From Sva-07 sp035527095 (GTDB taxonomy: Bacteria; Actinomycetota; Acidimicrobiia; Acidimicrobiales; Ilumatobacteraceae): a DNA stretch of 46,624 bases. The stretch is from positions 1-46,624 of the forward strand of contig DATLBC010000089.1 in NCBI GenBank assembly GCA_035527095.1, given 5' to 3'. The position numbers were made by a program, and so were the translations under genes. Shown here in pieces: positions 23,940 through 33,425 of the stretch (the first letter of the stretch is position 1; the number at the start of each line of letters is the position of its first letter). The notes beneath the pieces are model-generated. The model worked only from the letters and a program-made list of their open reading frames with translations. It did not search any database and had not been told where the DNA came from.

Positions 23940-25292
23940 ATGGTCAGGGTGTTCCGAAACCGGACGGACGCAGGCATCGCGCTTGCTGCGCGCCTCGAAC
24001 ACCTGCGTCGTGACGACGTCGTCGTGCTCGGGCTGCCCCGCGGCGGCGTCCCGGTCGCATTCGAGATCGCCGAGGCGCTCGACGCACCCCTCGATGTGAT
24101 CGTCGTGCGCAAGGTCGGAGTGCCGGGCCAGCCCGAGCTGGCGATGGGGGCGATCGGCGAAGACGGCGTGCGCGTCGTCAACCACGAGGTCGTCCGGCTT
24201 GTCGGGGCCTCCGAGGCCGACTTCATCGGGGTCGAACGACGCGAGCGCGAGGAGTTGCAGCGGCGGGCCGAACAGTTCCGCGGGGCCACGGCACGCATCG
24301 ACTTGTCCGGGCGCACCGCGTTGCTCGTCGACGACGGCATCGCCACCGGTTCGACAGCGCGCGCCGCCTGCCATGTCGCTCGTGCCCACGGCGCGGCGCG
24401 GGTCGTGTTGGCGGTGCCCGTCGCCGCCCCGGAATCCGTGCAGGCGCTGTCGAAGGACGCCGACGAAATCATCTGCGCCGAGCAACCATCGTGGTTGCGC
24501 TCGGTTGGCGAGTGGTACGAGGACTTCAGACAGGTCGACGATCAGACGGTCGTCGACCTGCTCGAACGAGCACATCGACGTGGTGCGACGACCACGTCAC
24601 GACCGGGTGCGGAGCAGGCACCGTCAGACGCTCCCGTCAGCATGGACAGCGAGGTGGACGTCGACGTCGGAGGGTGGGCGTTACCTGGCCACCTGACCGT
24701 TCCCCCCGGTGCGGTCGGCACCGTCGTCTTCGCGCACGGGAGCGGCAGTAGCCGCCACAGCCCGAGGAACCAGTTCGTGGCCGATCAGCTCAACGCGTCC
24801 GGCCTGGCGACGCTCACCTTCGATCTGCTCACCGATGCCGAGGCGAGGGATCGCAACAACGTGTTCGACATCGGCCTCCTCGCGTCCCGGCTCGCCCACG
24901 CCACCGACTGGGTCCGTGGCCAGCGCGTCGTCGCCGACCTGCCGGTCGCACTGTTCGGTGCGAGTACGGGTGCCGCGGCCGCACTGGTTGCCGCGAGCGA
25001 TCCATCACGTCCGGTCGCCGCGGTCGTCAGCCGGGGTGGACGACCGGACCTGGCGGGTGATCGCCTCGGCCATGTCATCGCGCCGACGCTGCTGATCGTC
25101 GGGGGCGACGACGTCACCGTGCTCGCACTCAACCGGGACGCGGCGCGGCAACTGCCTTGCCAGCACGAACTCACGGTCGTGCCCGGAGCCACCCACCTCT
25201 TCGAGGAACCAGGCACGCTCGAGGCAGTCGCCTCGCTCGCCGCCGACTGGTTCGTCGACCGATGCCGGAGCACGGGAAGGAGCGACCGGTGA
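23940..25292 (+). CDS. Phosphoribosyltransferase - dienelactone hydrolase-like fusion protein
   Basis: This 450-residue two-domain protein joins a type I phosphoribosyltransferase (about 1-215) to an alpha/beta hydrolase (about 235-445). The first half shows RTDAGIALAARLE, VLGLPRGGVPVAFEIAEAL, KVGVPGQPELAMGAIGEDG and the PRPP loop TALLVDDGIATGSTARAA. The second shows VVFAHGSGSSRHSPRN, the nucleophile elbow FGASTGAAAAL, LLIVGGDD and the catalytic His in VPGATHLFEEPG. The same fusion is widespread in bacteria, often near stress genes, but its reaction is not established. GGAGG stands eight bases before the ATG. A DUF302 gene follows 188 bases downstream. Confidence 0.88.
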   Translation: MVRVFRNRTDAGIALAARLEHLRRDDVVVLGLPRGGVPVAFEIAEALDAPLDVIVVRKVGVPGQPELAMGAIGEDGVRVVNHEVVRLVGASEADFIGVERREREELQRRAEQFRGATARIDLSGRTALLVDDGIATGSTARAACHVARAHGAARVVLAVPVAAPESVQALSKDADEIICAEQPSWLRSVGEWYEDFRQVDDQTVVDLLERAHRRGATTTSRPGAEQAPSDAPVSMDSEVDVDVGGWALPGHLTVPPGAVGTVVFAHGSGSSRHSPRNQFVADQLNASGLATLTFDLLTDAEARDRNNVFDIGLLASRLAHATDWVRGQRVVADLPVALFGASTGAAAALVAASDPSRPVAAVVSRGGRPDLAGDRLGHVIAPTLLIVGGDDVTVLALNRDAARQLPCQHELTVVPGATHLFEEPGTLEAVASLAADWFVDRCRSTGRSDR

Positions 25293-25480
25293 GCGCCGTC
25301 CCCGATCTGTATCGGACGGCCGGCCTCGCGTCGCTGGCCGCGCCGGCGAGGTGACCACAGCGACCGACTGGGGTCGACCTGCGCGGCAGCGCGCCAACCA
25401 GAGGACCTCCGGCTCTGGTCCGCACGCCGCCAATGGCGGCACGGTCGAGACAGACCAATCCTCACGAAAGGCAGAGACAA

Positions 25481-25873
25481 ATGGTGTTCGAAGAGACCGT
25501 GGTCCTCGAGAGACCGTTCGACGAGGTGCTCGCATCGACGAAGGAGGCGCTGGCCGCCAACGGATTCGGTGTGCTGACCGAGATCGACATGCAGGGAACG
25601 CTGCTGGCCAAGATCGACAAGGAGATCGATCGCTACGTCATTCTCGGCGCCTGCAATCCCACGCTGGCCGGCGCCGCACTGGACATCGAGCCGCAGGTCG
25701 GCGCGTTGTTGCCCTGCAACGTCGTCGTCCACGAGGTCGCCGGGACCGTTCACGTCGACGCCCTCGACCCAGGCCTGATGGTGTCGATGACGAGCGTCGA
25801 CGAGTTGGGGCCGATCGCCGCGGAGGCCCGCCGCCTCATCGGCAACGCCCTGGCCTCACTCGCCGCACCCTGA
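25481..25873 (+). CDS. DUF302 domain protein
   Basis: This 130-residue protein matches the DUF302 pattern: an N-terminal strand (VVLERPFDEVLASTKEALAA) followed by NGFGVLTEIDMQGTLLAKI, YVILGACNPTLAGAALDIEP, and VGALLPCNVVVHEVAGTVHV. The ACNP motif and the conserved Cys in LPCNVVV are family hallmarks. The fold is compact alpha/beta and cytoplasmic, and its function is unknown. GAAAGG precedes the ATG. It is convergent with the MMPL exporter, and family A repeat A4 separates them. Confidence 0.85.
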   Translation: MVFEETVVLERPFDEVLASTKEALAANGFGVLTEIDMQGTLLAKIDKEIDRYVILGACNPTLAGAALDIEPQVGALLPCNVVVHEVAGTVHVDALDPGLMVSMTSVDELGPIAAEARRLIGNALASLAAP

Positions 25874-25931
25874 CCCTCCCATCCCACATCACCACCACCC
25901 ACCCCCCGCCACCCAGGTACCCAGGTACCCA

Positions 25932-25983
25932 GGTTTGCGTCGGGGATTCGGTGGGACGGGTCACCCGGATCCCGACGCAAACG
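25932..25983. repeat. Family A 52-bp palindrome, copy A4
   Basis: It starts GGTTTGCGTCGGGGATTCGG and ends CCCGACGCAAACG; the first base departs from the C found in the other copies. It lies between convergent DUF302 and MMPL genes, 17 bases past the MMPL stop. Three short direct repeats of ACCCAGGT precede it. Confidence 0.85.
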
Positions 25984-26000
25984 TGGTGGGTTGCGGACGG

Positions 26001-28292
26001 TCAGGTGGACACGAGCACTCGATCGTCGCTGTCAGCGCCAGCGTCGTTCTCCGAGTCGGTGTCGGCATCAGGCCGCATGGGACCTCTCACCTCCATCTCG
26101 CGGGCGGGGAGGCCCGCTTCGCCCTCGATGTCCACGGTCGGCATGATCCGATCGAGCCAGGCGGGCAACCACCAGTTGGCATCGCCCATCAACTTCATCG
26201 TGGCCGGCACCAGCACGATCCGCACGATGGTTGCATCGACGAAGATCGCCACTGCGAGGCCCAGACCCATCATCTTGATCACCGGGTCGTCGCCGAGCAC
26301 GAACCCACCGAAGACGCAGATCATGATCAAGGCCGCCGACGCGATCACCCGGGCAGTGCTGGCGATGCCGCTGATCACCGACGCATCGTTGTCGCCGGTT
26401 GCGATGTACTCCTCTCGCACCCGCGACAGGAGGAACACCTCGTAATCCATCGAGAGCCCGAACAGGACGGCAAACATGAACATCGGGATGAACGACACGA
26501 TCGGCACGGTCGATTCCAGACCGATCAGCTCCTTGCCCCACCCCCACTGGAACACCATCACCAACACGCCGTAGGCGGCGCCGATGCTCAGCAGATTGAG
26601 CAATGCCGCCTTGATCGGCACCAGCACCGAGCGGAACACCACCATCAACAGCAGTACCGACAGCATGACCACCGCAGCGATGAACCACGGAAGACGTTCG
26701 CTCACACGGTCGGCCACGTCACCGAAGCTGGCTGTCTGACCTCCGACGTGAGCGGTGACCGTGGTGCCATCGAGGGCGTCTGGGAACACCTCGTGGCGAA
26801 GCCGTTGCACCGTGGCGAACGTCGCGTCGTCCTGTGGTGAGGTGGTCGGGAACGCCACGATCGTGGCGATGCCGGCAGTCTGGTCGACGTCGGCGGGCGC
26901 AACCGCAGCGATTCCGACGTCCGCGGCAACGGCTTCCGACAGCGACGCAACGATCGCCGCGTCGCCGACATCGGCGAGATCGACGGCGATCACGAGCGGA
27001 CCGTTCAGCCCGGGGCCGAATCCGTCGGCCACCATGTCATAGGCGATCCGCTCGGTTCGCGACTCGGGCAACGTCCCCTCGTCGGGGAACCCGAGCCGCA
27101 GCGCGAGCACCGGGGCACTCAGGGCGAGCAGCAGCAGCGTCACCCCGATCGCGTAGGGCCACGCATGACCGGTGACGTGGCGACCCCAGCGCTGCCAGCC
27201 CGAGCCGACCCCGCCCCCGATCCCGTGGCGCCGATGGATGCCGAGCCGGTTGATCCAATGTCCGCTCAACCCGAGGAATGCCGGGAGCAGCGTCACCGAG
27301 GCGATCACCATGATCGCCACGATGACCGAGGTGGCGATCCCCGCGGCGGTCATGAACGGAACACCGGCGACCGCCAGGCCGAGGATTGCAATGACCACCG
27401 TACCGCCGGCGAAGATCACTGCCTGGCCGGCCGTGGCCACGGCCCGACCTGCGGCATCGGCGACCGTGAGACCGTCGGCAAGGAACTCGCGATGGCGGGT
27501 GACGAGGAGCAGTGCGTAGTCGATACCGACGCCGAGCCCGATCATCGTCGCCATGTCCGGCGCCCAACTCGGGATGTCGACGACATGATCGATCAGCGAC
27601 ATCGAGGCGATACCCACCCCCAACCCGAACAGAGCAATGCCGATGGGGAGACCCGCAGCGATGATCGATCCGAAGGCCAGCAGCAGGATCACGATCGCGG
27701 CGAGGAGCCCGATCATCTCGGCCGATCCGCCGCCCGGATCCTCGAAGTTCATGAACAGGTCGCCGCCCAACTCGATGCGCAGCGGCGATGCCTCGGCTCC
27801 TGCTGTCGCCACCGCCTCCTTCAGTTCGCCGAGGTCGTTCGCGTCGAGCTCCTCGAGCACGGGGTACTGGATCGTCATCAGCACGATCCGACCATCGGCG
27901 GAAATCGCCCCGCTCGCCGTGGCGACCTCGGGACCGGCGGCGAGCGCGCCGACGGGATCCGACGTGCCGAGCACGGTCGGCAACGCCTCGATGCGTTCCT
28001 GCACCACTGCGAGGTGATCGCGTGCCGCTACCGAGTCGAAGAACGTCGACCCCTCCTCGGCGGGCGTCGCGACGAGCCGGGCGGTGAGGCCTGCCTGATC
28101 GGATTGGGCTTCGGAGAGCAGATCGATGGCGACCTGCGAGTCGAGGCCGGGCACTTCGAACGAGTCTTCCAACTCGCCGCCAACCGTGCTCGCCCCGACG
28201 ACCACCACGATGGCGATCACGACCCACGCCGCGATCAACACCCATGGCCGGCTCGCCGAGAACCTCCCGATTCGATACAGCACTGAGGACAT
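26001..28292 (-). CDS. MMPL/RND-family exporter
   Basis: This 763-residue membrane protein has the MMPL layout: one N-terminal membrane helix (WVLIAAWVVIAIVVVVGAS), a roughly 150-residue outer domain, five to six helices (MIGLLAAIVILLLAFGSIIA, MATMIGLGVGIDYALLLVTR, AGGTVVIAILGLAVAGVPFM), a second outer domain, and a matching second set (VVMLSVLLLMVVFRSVLVPI, MFMFAVLFGLSMDYEVFLLS). The duplicated GIDYALLL/SMDYEVFLLS Asp-Tyr pair is the proton-relay signature of MmpL/RND proteins. Substrates may be lipids, drugs or metabolites. AAGGAG precedes the ATG. It is divergent from a two-component system, which may control it. Confidence 0.92.
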   Translation of the reverse strand: MSSVLYRIGRFSASRPWVLIAAWVVIAIVVVVGASTVGGELEDSFEVPGLDSQVAIDLLSEAQSDQAGLTARLVATPAEEGSTFFDSVAARDHLAVVQERIEALPTVLGTSDPVGALAAGPEVATASGAISADGRIVLMTIQYPVLEELDANDLGELKEAVATAGAEASPLRIELGGDLFMNFEDPGGGSAEMIGLLAAIVILLLAFGSIIAAGLPIGIALFGLGVGIASMSLIDHVVDIPSWAPDMATMIGLGVGIDYALLLVTRHREFLADGLTVADAAGRAVATAGQAVIFAGGTVVIAILGLAVAGVPFMTAAGIATSVIVAIMVIASVTLLPAFLGLSGHWINRLGIHRRHGIGGGVGSGWQRWGRHVTGHAWPYAIGVTLLLLALSAPVLALRLGFPDEGTLPESRTERIAYDMVADGFGPGLNGPLVIAVDLADVGDAAIVASLSEAVAADVGIAAVAPADVDQTAGIATIVAFPTTSPQDDATFATVQRLRHEVFPDALDGTTVTAHVGGQTASFGDVADRVSERLPWFIAAVVMLSVLLLMVVFRSVLVPIKAALLNLLSIGAAYGVLVMVFQWGWGKELIGLESTVPIVSFIPMFMFAVLFGLSMDYEVFLLSRVREEYIATGDNDASVISGIASTARVIASAALIMICVFGGFVLGDDPVIKMMGLGLAVAIFVDATIVRIVLVPATMKLMGDANWWLPAWLDRIMPTVDIEGEAGLPAREMEVRGPMRPDADTDSENDAGADSDDRVLVST

Positions 28293-28489
28293 CGGATTCT
28301 CCTTCGTTCATCGGACGCCTGCTCCGGCGCCCTGCGCCCGCGGGTTGCGAACGCTCGATGGCAATCATCTCGATCACCGCCCTTGGGCGCATCGAGCCAT
28401 CGGCCGGTCCGGTACCCGCCATCCAGCCGAGGCGCGGTCGTCCTTTCGGCCGATCTCCGAGATGCGCGGAATCCCTACGCTGTGACGTA

Positions 28490-29635
28490 GTGAGATCCGC
28501 ATTGCGCACGTTCCTCGCCGAGCCGGCGGTCGCCGATCCGCCGGCGCGCGTTTGGCGCGACTGGCTCCTGCTCGCCGTGATCGTGGTCTCCGCAGTGCCC
28601 GAGGCGATCCTGCGCGACGATCTTCCCTGGCCGGTGCTCGCCCTGATCGCGTGCGTCGGCATCGCGGTGTCACTGCTGTGGCGTCGGACGTACCCGCTGG
28701 CCATGCTGGCGTTGGCGTTCGGAACGACGACCGCATTGGGGATCGCCGGGGCAATCGCCGGGACCACGTCGACCCCGGGGCTGTACACGATGGCGTTGGT
28801 TCTGGTGCTGCCGTATGCACTCGTGCGATGGGCGTCCGGTGGCCACATCGCCATCGGCGCCGCGATCATTGTCGTGACGGGGGTCGTCGGGATCACCACC
28901 GATCCCGGCACGGTCGGCGAAGCGATCGGTGGCCTCACCGTGCTCTTGTTCCCTGCCGCCATCGGCGGCATGGTCCGCTACCGCGGTGCCGCGCGCTCGC
29001 GGGAACTGCAAGAAGTCAAGCTCCGCGAACGCGAGCAGCTCGCACGTGAGCTGCACGACACCGTGGCGCATCACGTCTCCGCGATCGTGATCCAAGCACA
29101 AGCGGGACGCACACTCGCAGCGACAAAGCCCGAGACCGCCGTCGACGTGTTGGCGGTGATCGAAGCGGAGGCTGCCCGAACCCTCGAGGAGATGCGAGGA
29201 ATGGTGGGAGCGTTGCGTCGCGACACCGACGCCGAACTGACGCCGCAACAGGGCATCGCCGACATTCCCCGGCTGTCCGCGTCCGCACCGGCGGGGATCA
29301 CGGTCGGCGTCGATCTGGCCGGTGACATCTCGACGATCGAACCGGTGGTCGACGCCGCCGCCTTCCGCATCGCTCAGGAGTCGGTCACCAATGCTGTTCG
29401 CCACGCCACCAATGCCACTCGGGTCGACATCCAGGTGGTCACCTCACCCGACCTCGTGCACCTCACCGTGGTCGACGACGGCAGACCCAACGGTGTGCCC
29501 GGCATCGGCGGGTACGGTCTGATCGGCATGACTGAGCGGGCGAAAATGCTCGGTGGCACGCTCGATGCCGGGCGAGCGCCGGACGGCGGGTGGCGCATCG
29601 TCGCCGACCTTCCCCGCAGGGCAGTGGTGTCGTGA
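28490..29635 (+). CDS. NarL-type sensor histidine kinase
   Basis: This 381-residue membrane kinase has four or five membrane segments in residues 25-165 (LLLAVIVVSAVPEAIL, VLALIACVGIAVSLLW, LAMLALAFGTTTALGI, AIIVVTGVVGITTD). A HisKA_3 dimerisation/phosphoacceptor block follows (LARELHDTVAHHVSAIVIQA, with His in ELHDTVAH), then an HATPase domain with AAFRIAQESVTNAVRHA and GYGLIGMTERAKMLGG. The GTG start has TACGCT eight bases upstream, suggesting a leaderless transcript. The response regulator start overlaps its stop by four bases. Confidence 0.92.
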   Translation: MRSALRTFLAEPAVADPPARVWRDWLLLAVIVVSAVPEAILRDDLPWPVLALIACVGIAVSLLWRRTYPLAMLALAFGTTTALGIAGAIAGTTSTPGLYTMALVLVLPYALVRWASGGHIAIGAAIIVVTGVVGITTDPGTVGEAIGGLTVLLFPAAIGGMVRYRGAARSRELQEVKLREREQLARELHDTVAHHVSAIVIQAQAGRTLAATKPETAVDVLAVIEAEAARTLEEMRGMVGALRRDTDAELTPQQGIADIPRLSASAPAGITVGVDLAGDISTIEPVVDAAAFRIAQESVTNAVRHATNATRVDIQVVTSPDLVHLTVVDDGRPNGVPGIGGYGLIGMTERAKMLGGTLDAGRAPDGGWRIVADLPRRAVVS

Positions 29636-30288
29636 CGATTCGAGTGATCGTCGCCGACGACCAGGAACTCGTACGCACCGGCCTCTCGATGATCCTCGAC
29701 GCCCAGCCGAACATCGACGTCGTCGGCCAAGCCGTCAACGGCCGAGAGGCAGTCACGATGGCACAGCATCTGCGTCCCGACGTCTGCCTGTTCGACATCC
29801 GCATGCCCGAGCTGGACGGCATCGAGGCCACACGGCTGCTCGCCGGGCCAGACGTCGACCAACCGCTCGCGGTCGTTGTGATCACGACCTTCGACATGGA
29901 CGAGTACGTCCACGGCGCCCTGCGGGCAGGAGCCCGTGGATTCCTACTGAAAGATGCGGGGCCGGAACTGCTCGTGCAGGCGATCCACGCCGCCGCCGCA
30001 GGCAACGCACTCATCGCTCCGAACGTGACCGCGCGCCTGCTCGCCCGGTTCGCTGCGGCTCAGCCGGGGACGGCGCCCGCACAGCCGATCGAGGCGCTCA
30101 CCGAACGCGAGGAGGAGGTGCTCGTCACTGTCGCTCGGGGCCGCACCAACAACGAGATCGCGACCGACCTCCACATCAGCCTCAGCACGGTGAAGACCCA
30201 CCTGGCGAGCATCATGTCGAAGATCGGCGCCCGCAATCGCGTCGAGATCGCGATGTGGGCGTACGAAACCGGCCGCATCCCGACCTGA
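29632..30288 (+). CDS. NarL/LuxR-family response regulator
   Basis: This 218-residue regulator has a receiver domain (IRVIVADDQELVRTGLSMIL, phosphoacceptor Asp55 in CLFDIRMPELDG, switch residues in VVVITTFDMDEY, Lys in GFLLKDAG). A C-terminal LuxR helix-turn-helix follows at about 152-212 (LTEREEEVLVTVARGRTNNE, STVKTHLASIMSKI). It is translationally coupled to the kinase by a GTGA overlap. The divergent MMPL exporter is the likely target, as is usual for such pairs. Confidence 0.95.
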   Translation: MTIRVIVADDQELVRTGLSMILDAQPNIDVVGQAVNGREAVTMAQHLRPDVCLFDIRMPELDGIEATRLLAGPDVDQPLAVVVITTFDMDEYVHGALRAGARGFLLKDAGPELLVQAIHAAAAGNALIAPNVTARLLARFAAAQPGTAPAQPIEALTEREEEVLVTVARGRTNNEIATDLHISLSTVKTHLASIMSKIGARNRVEIAMWAYETGRIPT

Positions 30289-30290
30289 GG

Positions 30291-31679
30291 TCAGCGATGG
30301 CCGGCGGCTTCGAGGTTGGCGCGAGTGGCAACGATCGCATCGCCGAGTTTGGCGACGATGACGTCCACGTCGTCACGGGTGATCACCAACGGAGGCGACA
30401 TCACATTGAGGTTGTCCATCGGACGCACGATCAGGCCCAGCTGATCGGCTTCGTTGGCCACCCACTTGCCGATGTTGAGTTCCTCCGGATAGTTCCGTTT
30501 GGTTGCAGCATCAGCCACGAACTCGACACAGGCCATCAGGTGCGACCCGCGAACGTCGCCGACCATGGGCAGGTCGGCCAGAGTGCTGAGCCGCTCCATG
30601 AAATACGGGCCGACGTCCTTGACATGGTCGAGGAGGCCCTCTCGCTCGATGATCTCGATGTTCTTCAACGCTGCCGCACACGACACCGGGTGGCCGGAGT
30701 ACGTGTAGCCGACGGCGAAGTAGCGGCCGTGGCCTTCCTCGGCGATCACGTCGAACACGTCGTCGCTGATGATCAGCGCGCCGAGAGGGAGGTACCCAGA
30801 GGTGAGACCCTTTGCCGAGGTGATCATGTCCGGTTGGATCCCGAACAGCGCCTCGGACACGAACCATTCACCCAATCGGCCGAACCCGGTGACCACCTCG
30901 TCGGCGACGAACAAGATGCCGTTGTCCTTGCAGAACCGCCACGCACGTTGGAGGTAGTCGGCCGGCGGGACGATGACACCACCCGATCCCATCAGCGGCT
31001 CGGCAAACATCGCCGCCACGTGTTCGGGGCCGCCGAGCGCTGCGACCGTCGCCTCGAGTTCAGCGATCAGGTCGTCGGCGAACTCCTGCTCCGTGCGGCC
31101 GTGTCCGAACCGGTAGTGGTTCGGGGAGCCGAGGTGATGAACCGTGTCGGTCATGAAACCGAACCCCGGTGGCTTGTCGCCCGGTTTCCCGCCGATCGAG
31201 GCCGAGGCGTAGGTGGTGCCGTGGTAGGCGTCGATGCGGCTCAAGATGTGTCGGCGTTCCGGCCTGCCCTTGGCGGCCCAGTAGAACTGGATCAGCCGGA
31301 ACGCGGAGTCGACGGCGGTCGATCCACCACAGGTGAAGAAGGTGTGGTTGAGCTGACCCGGAGCAAGTGCGGCGAGCTTCTCGGCGAGCTCGACCGCCGG
31401 CACGTTGGTCATGTCGGCGAACGGATTTGCATACGCGAGTTGGCGAACCTGCTCCGCGATGGCATCAGCCATCTCGTGACGACCGAGACCGATGTTCGTG
31501 CACCACATCCCGCCCACGGCATCGATGTACTCGTTGCCTTCCGTGTCGAGCAGCCGCGCTCCCACGCCGTCAGCGATGGGGAGGACCGGATCGGTCAGGT
31601 AGGTGTCGAAGATCTGGTAGGGGTGCAGCAGATGACGCTGGTCGGCAGCGATGATGCGCTCGGTGTCGTATTGGGACAT
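30291..31679 (-). CDS. Class III (omega-type) aminotransferase
   Basis: This 462-residue PLP enzyme has the class III signatures: DTEGNEYIDAVGGMWCTNIG, HTFFTCGGSTAVDSAFRLIQ, YHGTTYAS, FVADEVVTGFGRLGEWF, the PLP lysine in MITSAKGLTSGYLPLGALI, and YTYSGHPVSCAAALKNIEII. It should transfer an amino group between an omega-amine or amino acid and pyruvate or 2-oxoglutarate; the donor is not predictable. GATACT lies six bases before the ATG with no Shine-Dalgarno, so a leaderless mRNA is likely. The end is 2 bases from the convergent response-regulator stop, with no terminator between. Confidence 0.92.
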   Translation of the reverse strand: MSQYDTERIIAADQRHLLHPYQIFDTYLTDPVLPIADGVGARLLDTEGNEYIDAVGGMWCTNIGLGRHEMADAIAEQVRQLAYANPFADMTNVPAVELAEKLAALAPGQLNHTFFTCGGSTAVDSAFRLIQFYWAAKGRPERRHILSRIDAYHGTTYASASIGGKPGDKPPGFGFMTDTVHHLGSPNHYRFGHGRTEQEFADDLIAELEATVAALGGPEHVAAMFAEPLMGSGGVIVPPADYLQRAWRFCKDNGILFVADEVVTGFGRLGEWFVSEALFGIQPDMITSAKGLTSGYLPLGALIISDDVFDVIAEEGHGRYFAVGYTYSGHPVSCAAALKNIEIIEREGLLDHVKDVGPYFMERLSTLADLPMVGDVRGSHLMACVEFVADAATKRNYPEELNIGKWVANEADQLGLIVRPMDNLNVMSPPLVITRDDVDVIVAKLGDAIVATRANLEAAGHR

Positions 31680-31750
31680 GAGGCGAGTATCGCGCCGCGC
31701 CGTGGTTGCACCGCGCGCGGCAGTGGCATGATGTGGCGGGGGTGTCAGCG

Positions 31751-32656
31751 ATGACGAAGCATGTGGTGTCGGTGTCGCTCGGGAGTTCGACGCGCGACAA
31801 GTCGGTGCTCGTCGAGCTCGGCGGCGTCGAGATCCGGGCGGAACGTCGAGGGGTCGATGGGGACCTTGCGGCGTTCAACCGGTTGATGCGTGAACTCGAC
31901 GGGACCGTTGATGTGCTGTCGGTCGGTGGGACCGAGATCGCCTTCCACGTCGACGGCGACGTCCTGCGATTCCGATCGACCGACAAGCTGATCGAGGGTG
32001 TCGCGACGACACCGCTCGTCGACGGGGCCGGCGTGAAGACGACCCTCGAGCGGCGAGTGTTCGAGTTGGCGGGCCCGGACCTCGCCGGTGAAGCGCCGCC
32101 GCGCTTCGATCACGCGTTCTTGAACATCGCGCTCGATCGGTGGGGGATGGCGCTCGCCGTCGGGGAGGTCAGCGATTCGGTGACGTACGGAGATCTGATG
32201 TTCAGCTTCGGGGTGCCGGTCGCGCTGCGCAGTCTCGGCCAGGTCAAGCGGACGGCGCACATGCTCGTGCCGGTCGCCGGCCGTCTGCCACTGCGATGGC
32301 TCTATCCGAGCGGTGAGAACCAGACCGTTCGCGAGCCGAAGTTCGCGAAGCACTTCGGGCGGGCGGACCTGATCTGCGGTGACTTCCTCTACATCGCCAA
32401 GTACGCCCCCGATGACCTGTCTGGGAAGACCGTGCTGACGAACACCACGACCGAGGCGAACGTCGAGTGGCTCCACCACGCCGGAGCCGCACTACTGATC
32501 ACGACGACGCCCCGATTCGACGGGCGCAGTTTCGGCACCAACCTGACCGAGGCGTTGATCACTGCGGCGGTTGGCGCCGACCGCCCCTTGACGACCGACG
32601 AGATGAACACGGCCATCGACGACCTCGACATCCGCCCGAACGTCATCACCTTCTGA
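31751..32656 (+). CDS. Quinate 5-dehydrogenase-like (shikimate dehydrogenase-related) protein
   Basis: This 301-residue protein begins KHVVSVSLGSSTRDKSVLVE, then GVDGDLAAFNRLMRELDGTV, VVDGAGVKTTLERRVFELAG, and carries a later Rossmann-like segment (FGRADLICGDFLYIAKYAPD, KTVLTNTTTEANVEWLHHAG). I recall this family as annotated quinate 5-dehydrogenase in Deinococcus-Thermus and actinobacteria. The enzymatic assignment rests on that recollection and is uncertain. GGGGGTG precedes ATG 31751; a GTG nine bases upstream is also in frame. Confidence 0.6.
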   Translation: MTKHVVSVSLGSSTRDKSVLVELGGVEIRAERRGVDGDLAAFNRLMRELDGTVDVLSVGGTEIAFHVDGDVLRFRSTDKLIEGVATTPLVDGAGVKTTLERRVFELAGPDLAGEAPPRFDHAFLNIALDRWGMALAVGEVSDSVTYGDLMFSFGVPVALRSLGQVKRTAHMLVPVAGRLPLRWLYPSGENQTVREPKFAKHFGRADLICGDFLYIAKYAPDDLSGKTVLTNTTTEANVEWLHHAGAALLITTTPRFDGRSFGTNLTEALITAAVGADRPLTTDEMNTAIDDLDIRPNVITF

Positions 32657-32695
32657 CCCTCGGCCACCGTCGACCACATGTGCGACACTCGCCGC

Positions 32696-33298
32696 ATGAC
32701 AGGCAACCGGTGGATTCAGAAGCTGCAGGAGAGCCCGGGGCATTCCGACTGGTACGTCGAGCGATTCCGCACGATGGCCGCCGACGGAGCAGACCTGCAC
32801 GGCGAGGCCCGGCTGGTCGACGCGCTGGTTCGACGCGGAGCGCGAGTGCTCGATGCCGGATGCGGCCCCGGCCGAGTCGGCGGACATCTCTCGGAACTCG
32901 GCCACGACGTCGTCGGGGTCGACCTCGATCCCGTGTTGATCACTGCAGCCGAGCACGATCATCCCGGCCCGACGTGGTTGGTGGCGGACCTGTCCGTACT
33001 CGACCTCGATGCGCTCGGCGTCCAACCCGGATTCGACGTCGTCGTGTGCGCCGGCAACGTGATGGGATTCCTCGACCCCGCCACCCGCCAGCGCGTCCTC
33101 GAACGGTTGGCGGCGACACTCGCCGGCGACGGACGCATCGTCGCCGGCTTCGGTTCGGGTGGCGACTACCCGTTCGAGGAGTTCTTCGCCGACGCCGAGG
33201 CAGCCGGATTGCAGGTCGACCTTCGACTGTCGACATGGGACCTGCGACCGTTCACGCCCGAGTCCGACTTCCTCGTCGCCGTGCTGTCGAGCCCCTGA
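32696..33298 (+). CDS. Class I SAM-dependent methyltransferase
   Basis: This 200-residue protein has the Rossmann methyltransferase motifs: motif I ARVLDAGCGPGRVGGHLSEL, the acidic residue ending strand 2 in VVGVDLDPVLI, VADLSVLDL, FDVVVCAGNVMGF, and RLAATLAGDGRIVAGFG. The substrate is unknown. GACACT lies six bases before ATG 32696, favouring this start over an ATG 18 bases upstream. It ends 6 bases before family A repeat A5. Confidence 0.88.
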   Translation: MTGNRWIQKLQESPGHSDWYVERFRTMAADGADLHGEARLVDALVRRGARVLDAGCGPGRVGGHLSELGHDVVGVDLDPVLITAAEHDHPGPTWLVADLSVLDLDALGVQPGFDVVVCAGNVMGFLDPATRQRVLERLAATLAGDGRIVAGFGSGGDYPFEEFFADAEAAGLQVDLRLSTWDLRPFTPESDFLVAVLSSP

Positions 33299-33304
33299 CC
33301 GTCA

Positions 33305-33356
33305 CGTTTGCGTCGAGATTTCGGTGGGGTGGCCCACCCAGTTCTCGCCGCAAACG
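33305..33356. repeat. Family A 52-bp palindrome, copy A5
   Basis: It starts CGTTTGCGTCGAGATTTCGG and ends CGCCGCAAACG. The inner stem GTGGG/CCCAC has the centre GTGG. It begins 6 bases past the methyltransferase stop and faces the convergent Usp gene. Confidence 0.85.
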
Positions 33357-33425
33357 TCACGTTGGGCAAGTCAGCGGAGGTCGACCGAAGCTGCGAATTG
33401 GCCCCGAAGACCGGGGCGCGACGCC

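Noticed and set aside
25289..25354. 21-codon frame starting with GTGA overlap after the phosphoribosyltransferase-hydrolase gene
   Set aside because: Too short, no conserved feature and no ribosome-binding site beyond the overlap; it is likely chance.
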